Shown piece by piece: positions 60,090-64,000 of a DNA stretch of 64,000 nucleotides. Every line of letters begins with the position of its first letter. The stretch's first letter is position 1. The position numbers and the translations under genes are program-made. This DNA is from Qaidamihabitans albus (GTDB lineage: Bacteria > Actinomycetota > Actinomycetes > Mycobacteriales > Pseudonocardiaceae), in contig NZ_JAEHOB010000004.1 in NCBI RefSeq assembly GCF_016464705.1, positions 124,001 through 188,000 of the forward strand, given 5' to 3'. The notes under the pieces were generated by a model. It did no database searches, was not told the DNA's origin, and saw only the letters and a program-made list of their open reading frames with translations.

Positions 60090-61586
60090 ATGGGCAAGGA
60101 CGTGTCGCCGGACGCCTTCAGGCCACAGGACCGTGGGCGGTACCGCCGCAAGGTGCAGCGCTGCCTCGACACGCTCGCCCGCATGCTCTCGGACGGCAGC
60201 TTCTCGTTTCCGCGTAAGCACATCGGCCTGGAAGTCGAGCTGAACCTCGTGGACGGCGGCATGCGGCCCTCGATGTCCAACGCCGCCGTGCTCGACGCGC
60301 TCGGCAACTCCTCGTTCACCACCGAACTCAGCCAGCACAACATGGAGCTGAACGTGCCGCCCCGCCCGCTGGACGGCGACTCCGCGCTGCAACTCGAGGA
60401 CGATCTGCGGTCCTATCTCGACGCCGCCGGGGACAAAGCGGAGGAAACGGGCGTCCTGCTCGCCATGATCGGCATCCTGCCGACGCTGAGCCACGAGCAC
60501 TTCGACCAGAAGTGGCTCACCAACAACTCGCGCTACGCGCTGCTCAACGACCAGATCTTCGCCGCGAGAGGCGAGCAGACGGTGCTGTCGCTGGAAGGCG
60601 TCGGGCTGTCCGGGCAGCGGCCCGAACGGTTGCGCGCGCACGCCGAGTCGATCCTGCCGGAGGCGGCCTGCACCTCGGTCCAGCTGCACCTGCAGGTGGC
60701 GCCCGAGGAGTTCGCCGCGCACTGGAACGCCGCCCAGTGCCTGGCCGGGGTACAGGTGGCCCTCGGCTCGAACTCGCCGTTCCTGCTCGGCAAGGCGCTG
60801 TGGCACGAGACGCGCATACCGCTGTTCCTCCAGGCCACGGACACGCGGCCGGAGGAGCTGAAGAACCAGGGCGTGCGGCCGCGGGTGTGGTTCGGCGAAC
60901 GCTGGATCACCTCGATCTTCGACCTGTTCGAGGAGAACGTCCGCTACTTCCCCGGCCTGCTGCCGGAGACCGACGACGAGGACCCGGTGGAGGCGCTGGA
61001 GTCCGGGCAGGTGCCGAAGCTGTCCGAGCTCCGGCTGCACAACGGCACCGTATGGCGCTGGAACCGGCCGGTGTACGACGTGGTGGACGGCAAGCCGCAC
61101 CTCCGGGTGGAGAACCGGGTGCTGCCCGCAGGCCCCACCGTCCTCGACATGATGGCCAACGCGGCGTTCTTCTACGGCGCGCAGCGGGCGCTTGCCGAGC
61201 AGGAACGTCCGGTATGGACGCAGATGTCCTTCCAGGCGGCCGAGGAGAACCTGTACGCCGGTGCGCGCAACGGGTTCGACGCCCAGCTCTACTGGCCGGG
61301 CATCGGCTGGATCCCGCCGGACGAACTGGTGCTGCGCGTCCTGCTCCCGCTGGCGCACGAGGGGCTGCGGAACTCCGATGTCTCGGACACGGCGGCCCAG
61401 CGCTACCTCGGGGTGATCGAGCAGCGCTGCCTCACGCGGCGCACCGGCAGCTCCTGGCAGCGGGAGGTGGTCGGCCTGGCGCAGGCGCGGGGCATGGACC
61501 GGGACTCCGCGCTCGCGGCCATGCTGGCGCGCTACCTCGAGCTGTCGAAAGCGGGCGAGCCGGTGCACGCCTGGGCGGTAACCTGA
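60090..61586 (+). CDS. GCS2-family glutamate-cysteine ligase-like enzyme
   Basis: A 498-residue ATP-grasp-like carboxylate-amine ligase of the GCS2 group: FPRKHIGLEVELNLVDGG, TTELSQHNMELNVPPRPLDG, TSVQLHLQVAPEEFAAHWNA, FLLGKALWHETRIPLFLQ, and ELRLHNGTVWRWNRPVYDV. The length (about 500 residues) and N-terminal MGKDV start fit a widespread actinobacterial member, not EgtA. It presumably joins an amino acid to glutamate or another acid; the acceptor is unknown. ATG 60090 or GTG 60063. It is followed by TetR and heme oxygenase genes. Confidence 0.8.
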   Translation: MGKDVSPDAFRPQDRGRYRRKVQRCLDTLARMLSDGSFSFPRKHIGLEVELNLVDGGMRPSMSNAAVLDALGNSSFTTELSQHNMELNVPPRPLDGDSALQLEDDLRSYLDAAGDKAEETGVLLAMIGILPTLSHEHFDQKWLTNNSRYALLNDQIFAARGEQTVLSLEGVGLSGQRPERLRAHAESILPEAACTSVQLHLQVAPEEFAAHWNAAQCLAGVQVALGSNSPFLLGKALWHETRIPLFLQATDTRPEELKNQGVRPRVWFGERWITSIFDLFEENVRYFPGLLPETDDEDPVEALESGQVPKLSELRLHNGTVWRWNRPVYDVVDGKPHLRVENRVLPAGPTVLDMMANAAFFYGAQRALAEQERPVWTQMSFQAAEENLYAGARNGFDAQLYWPGIGWIPPDELVLRVLLPLAHEGLRNSDVSDTAAQRYLGVIEQRCLTRRTGSSWQREVVGLAQARGMDRDSALAAMLARYLELSKAGEPVHAWAVT

Positions 61587-61609
61587 GGCGCACGCCCGGG
61601 AGGTACGCC

Positions 61610-62221
61610 ATGCCCAAGATCATCGGTGGCTCGCTGAACGAGCATCGCGCGCGGGTCAGGGCCAGGGTCTTCGACGCGCTGCGCAGGCAGCTCTACGAGC
61701 GCGGCTTCGAGGCGGTCACGCTCGCGAGCGTGGCGGCGGAGGCCGACGTGGGCCGTACCGCGATCTACAACCACTTCCCGGACAAGGAACACTTGCTGGT
61801 CGCCTTCGTCGAGCAGGAGGCGGCTCACTACGTCGACCGGCTGAACGAGGCGCTCGCGGCTGCCGGTGACCCGGTCGAGCGCCTCGCCACGTTCGTCCGA
61901 CTCCAGCTGCACGCGCTGGCGGGCTACCACCTTCCGCCGGGCGGCACGCTCGCGTCGGCGCTCGCGCCGTCGACGTACCGGCGGGTCGCCGCGCACGCCG
62001 ACCCGATCACCGAGCGGCTGCGGGAGATCCTGGCCGAGGGGATGCGCACCGGGCGGCTGCCGGAGCAGGACCCGGACATCGTCGTTCCGATGATCTCGGG
62101 GGCCCTTGCCGCCCGGCAGGTCGTCGACGTGCCGCCAGAGCGCCTCGGGCAGGCGATCGACTCCGCCGTTCGGTTCGTACTGTGCGCGGTCGGAGCAAAA
62201 ACCGCCGATACCGGTCGATGA
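61610..62221 (+). CDS. TetR-family regulator upstream of heme oxygenase
   Basis: A 203-residue TetR protein: FEAVTLASVAAEADVGRTAI followed by YNHFPDKEHLLVAFVEQEA is a textbook HTH. The helical ligand domain is of the kind that senses small hydrophobic molecules. ATG 61610 has GGGAGG. It is 23 bp after the GCS2 gene and 66 bp before heme oxygenase; the intervening GACA-N3-TGTC palindrome is a likely operator. Confidence 0.87.
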   Translation: MPKIIGGSLNEHRARVRARVFDALRRQLYERGFEAVTLASVAAEADVGRTAIYNHFPDKEHLLVAFVEQEAAHYVDRLNEALAAAGDPVERLATFVRLQLHALAGYHLPPGGTLASALAPSTYRRVAAHADPITERLREILAEGMRTGRLPEQDPDIVVPMISGALAARQVVDVPPERLGQAIDSAVRFVLCAVGAKTADTGR

Positions 62222-62258
62222 GGGTCGCCTCACCACAGGATTTCCCCTACGCTCTTTC

Positions 62259-62271
62259 TGACACGATGTCA
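62259..62271. promoter_or_regulatory. Candidate TetR operator upstream of heme oxygenase
   Basis: TGACA-CGA-TGTCA, a perfect 5-bp inverted repeat with a 3-bp spacer, 16 bp upstream of the heme oxygenase start. The inner GACA-N3-TGTC matches the candidate operator at 48620-48630. Confidence 0.5.
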
Positions 62272-62287
62272 TATCGAGGAGGGCGTG

Positions 62288-62956
62288 ATGGCCACACCGT
62301 CGGGCGTGATCGGGTCGTTCGCCGAGACCCTGCGTGAGTCCACCCGGGAGGTGCACGACCGCGCGCACCACTCCCGGTACATGAACGCCCTGCTCGACGG
62401 CGCGCTCACGCTCGACGGCTACACGCTGCTGGCGGCGCAGTACTTCTTCATCTACCGCACGCTCGAACAGGCGAGCGACGCGATGGCCGGGGATCCGGTC
62501 GGCGGGCCGTTCGTGATCGACGAGCTGCGCCGGATGCCCGCGCTGGCCGAGGACCTCGCCTTCCTCGCCGGACCGGACTGGGAGTCGGCCATCCGGCCGG
62601 CACCGGCCACCGAGCGGTACGTGGAGCGGCTGCGTGCCGTCGCCTTCGACTGGCCCGGCGGGTACGTGGCGCACCACTACACGCGCTACCTCGGCGACCT
62701 CGCGGGCGGCCAGGTGGTGCGGTCGCTGCTCAACCGCACCTACGGCGTCACCGGAGCGGGGGCGCGGTTCTACGACTTCGGCCGTGTCGGCAGCCCTTCG
62801 GCGTTCCGCAAGCGCTACCGGGCCCTGCTGGACGGTGCGGGCTGGGACCCCACGGAGCGCGAGCGCATCGTGGCCGAGACGCTGCTCGCGTTCGAGCTCA
62901 ACATCGCGGTGCTCGCCGACCTCGCGGAGACCGTCGAGGAGTTTCGCGCGGCCTGA
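62288..62956 (+). CDS. hmuO: Heme oxygenase, biliverdin-producing (HmuO-like)
   Basis: A 222-residue HO-1-family protein that opens heme to biliverdin, CO and iron. The proximal histidine is H23 in LRESTREVHDRAHHSRYMN; the distal-helix motif YTRYLGDLAGGQVVRSLLNR gives the glycine-rich kink over the heme. ATG 62288 follows a GAGGAGGG site. Its promoter gap has a TetR-type site rather than an iron box, while an iron box lies about 860 bp downstream. It frees iron and supplies CO and biliverdin; the reductant partner is not adjacent. Confidence 0.9.
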   Translation: MATPSGVIGSFAETLRESTREVHDRAHHSRYMNALLDGALTLDGYTLLAAQYFFIYRTLEQASDAMAGDPVGGPFVIDELRRMPALAEDLAFLAGPDWESAIRPAPATERYVERLRAVAFDWPGGYVAHHYTRYLGDLAGGQVVRSLLNRTYGVTGAGARFYDFGRVGSPSAFRKRYRALLDGAGWDPTERERIVAETLLAFELNIAVLADLAETVEEFRAA

Positions 62957-62981
62957 GCTGTGGTAGTCGTAACACCGCCTT

Positions 62982-62997
62982 GACCTCCACTTAGGTC
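62982..62997. promoter_or_regulatory. Possible operator in the sodA promoter
   Basis: GACCT-N6-AGGTC (62982-62997), an inverted repeat 103 bp upstream of the sodA start. It could be a metal-regulator site; confidence is low because the arms are only 5 bp. Confidence 0.3.
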
Positions 62998-63099
62998 GAA
63001 CAAGCAAGGTCAACTCACGGCGACCCGGTTCGCCCGCCGCCACGCCTGCTACTAGGTTTGGCAGCGCAACGAACTTATGTCACAGGAGAAGGAGGGCCA

Positions 63100-63723
63100 A
63101 TGCCCACGTACGAGCTCCCTGACCTCGACTACGACTACGGCGCCCTCGAGCCGCACATCTCGGGTGAGATCAACGAGCTGCACCACAGCAAGCACCACCA
63201 GACCTACGTCAACGGCGCCAACCAGACGCTGGAGAAGCTGGCCGCGGCGCGGGACGCCAACGACTTCGGCTCGATCGTGGGCCTGGAGACCACGCTGGCG
63301 TTCAACCTCGCCGGCCACGCCAACCACGTCGTGTGGTGGAAGATCCTCTCGCCGAACGGAGGCGACAAGCCGACCGGCGAGCTGGCGTCCGCGATCGACG
63401 ACTCGTTCGGCTCCTTCGACAAGTTCAAGGCGCAGTTCACCGCGGTCTGCACCACGATCCAGGGCAACGGCTGGGGCGCGCTGTCCTGGGACCCGATCGG
63501 CAAGACGCTGATCACGCAGCAGCTGCGGGACCACCACAACAACATGGTCCTGCCGACCACGCCGATCCTGCTGGTCGACGTCTGGGAGCACGCGTTCTAC
63601 CTGCAGTACAAGAACGTGAAGCCGGACTACATCAACGCCCTGTGGAACGTCTTCGACTGGGCCGAGATCGGCAAGCGCTTCGAGGACGCCAAGGCCGGCC
63701 GCAACGGCCTGCTCCTGCCCTGA
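63100..63723 (+). CDS. sodA: Iron/manganese superoxide dismutase
   Basis: A 207-residue SOD. Metal ligands are H28 ([10 protein letters not shown]), H76 ([11 protein letters not shown]), D160 and H164 ([16 protein letters not shown]), the Mtb SodA numbering; H145 is also conserved (RDHHNNM), as in the iron-type Mtb enzyme. It dismutates superoxide, probably with Fe or either metal. ATG 63100 follows GGAGGG. A strong hairpin terminator comes 17 bp after the stop. No signal peptide. Confidence 0.95.
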   Translation: MPTYELPDLDYDYGALEPHISGEINELHHSKHHQTYVNGANQTLEKLAAARDANDFGSIVGLETTLAFNLAGHANHVVWWKILSPNGGDKPTGELASAIDDSFGSFDKFKAQFTAVCTTIQGNGWGALSWDPIGKTLITQQLRDHHNNMVLPTTPILLVDVWEHAFYLQYKNVKPDYINALWNVFDWAEIGKRFEDAKAGRNGLLLP

Positions 63724-63740
63724 CGACCCAGCACATGAAC

Positions 63741-63775
63741 GAGGCCCCGATCCGGAGTTTCCGGATCGGGGCCTC
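63741..63775. terminator. sodA hairpin terminator
   Basis: A perfect 15-bp stem GAGGCCCCGATCCGG and complement with the loop AGTTT, 17 bp downstream of the sodA stop. Confidence 0.85.
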
Positions 63776-63820
63776 GTCCGTTCCCGAACTGACTGCCGCT
63801 CCCACCACGAAGCGGACGTT

Positions 63821-63843
63821 GATGAGGTTAGCCTAACCTCATC
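63821..63843. promoter_or_regulatory. Perfect iron box (DtxR/IdeR-type) between convergent genes
   Basis: GATGAGGTTAG-C-CTAACCTCATC is a perfect 23-bp palindrome that matches the DtxR/IdeR/DmdR consensus TTAGGTTAGSCTAACCTAA over the central 15 bp. It lies after the sodA terminator and before the converging end of the MFS gene, a place with no annotated gene start. Confidence 0.75.
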
Positions 63844-63853
63844 CCCGGCGCAA

Positions 63854-63899
63854 CCTCGTGAGTGCGCACGCGAGCTAGAACGCCGGTTGCCGCTCACGA
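63854..63899 (+). repeat. Palindromic intergenic repeat, copy 12 (degenerate)
   Basis: Left arm CCTCGTGAGTG, core GCTAGAAC (one change) and right arm CGCTCACGA (one change). The TAG of the convergent MFS gene (63877-63875) is in the core. It is the most diverged copy except copy 3. Confidence 0.85.
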
Positions 63900-64000
63900 C
63901 GGCGGAGCAGCACCAGCGCGCACACGGCGGCCGCGAGGATCGACACCGCGCCGCCGACGTAGAACGGCGAGCGCCCGCCGAACACGTCCGCCAGCCAGCC
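63875..64000 (-). CDS. MFS transporter, C-terminal end (5' part beyond window)
   Basis: The last 41 codons of a minus-strand gene: GWLADVFGGRSPFYVGGA followed by a final membrane helix VSILAAAVCALVLLRR and a charged tail RERQPAF. This is the usual end of a 12-helix MFS exporter (periplasmic loop with a G-R-x-P/S-x-F motif, last helix, basic tail). It stops within repeat copy 12. The orthologue cannot be named from 41 residues. Confidence 0.65.
   Translation of the reverse strand, partial: GWLADVFGGRSPFYVGGAVSILAAAVCALVLLRRRERQPAF

Overview
The window is a high-GC actinobacterial chromosome segment. The most likely source is the family Pseudonocardiaceae (Amycolatopsis-like). The inference rests on an S-(hydroxymethyl)mycothiol dehydrogenase (mycothiol is an actinobacterial thiol), the actinobacterial proteins mIHF and SepH, a rodlin-like secreted protein, many GTG and TTG starts, and gene blocks recalled from Mycobacterium tuberculosis. 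No rRNA, tRNA, CRISPR array, transposase or prophage was seen. Most genes are chromosomal housekeeping or lipid-metabolism genes, with six TetR regulators, each beside a lipid, lipase or redox gene.

Layout. 1-2.2 kb: the end of recQ, a DedA protein, a small secreted protein and a PPOX-fold protein. 2.2-5.7 kb: a minus-strand sulfate-activation operon, cysD-cysNC-cysQ. 5.7-9.4 kb: a divergent operon of a SnoaL-like protein, a DUF1214-like protein, an SDR and a PAPS-type sulfotransferase, with two KstR-like boxes; it resembles Mtb Rv3531c-Rv3529c. 9.5-17.5 kb: a glycolipid-binding-fold protein, two paralogous small proteins, an XRE regulator, an MntR-like DtxR regulator, and an acyl-CoA metabolism operon with its own TetR. 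17.6-23.9 kb: Sfp-type PPTase, isochorismate synthase, mihF, FadD, a thioesterase and a secreted C39-like peptidase. 24-29.6 kb: mscR, a GGCT-fold protein, a flavoprotein, TetR and glpD (like Mtb Rv2259 and Rv2251-Rv2249c). 29.7-39.2 kb: an ABC exporter, DUF427, a decayed gene, gltA, a sugar kinase, TetR, acyl-CoA dehydrogenase and an amidohydrolase. 39.2-52.3 kb: a frameshifted Uma2 gene, aldose epimerase, an MFS exporter, pdxH, TetR with lipase, citA, ephD with TetR, a serine hydrolase, serC and sepH. 52.3-58.4 kb: a cassette that interrupts the sepH-DUF2537-TrmH neighbourhood; it encodes a UDP-sulfoquinovose-synthase-like enzyme, a GtrA protein, a GT-C/GT2 fusion and a nucleotide-sugar epimerase. 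58.4-64 kb: DUF2537, TrmH-family methyltransferase, a GCS2-family ligase, TetR, heme oxygenase, sodA and the end of an MFS gene.

Two themes stand out. The first is a family of twelve 44-54 bp palindromic repeats spread over the window. They have conserved outer arms (TCGTGAGTG / CACTCACGA) and a polar core (GTTCTAAC). They sit at gene ends, mostly between convergent genes, and often supply the stop codon. The second is sulfur chemistry: PAPS synthesis lies beside a sulfotransferase operon under apparent KstR-type control, and about 47 kb away an SQD1-like enzyme with intact catalytic residues sits in a glycosylation cassette that could place a sulfosugar on the cell surface. The regulation and the products are inferences.
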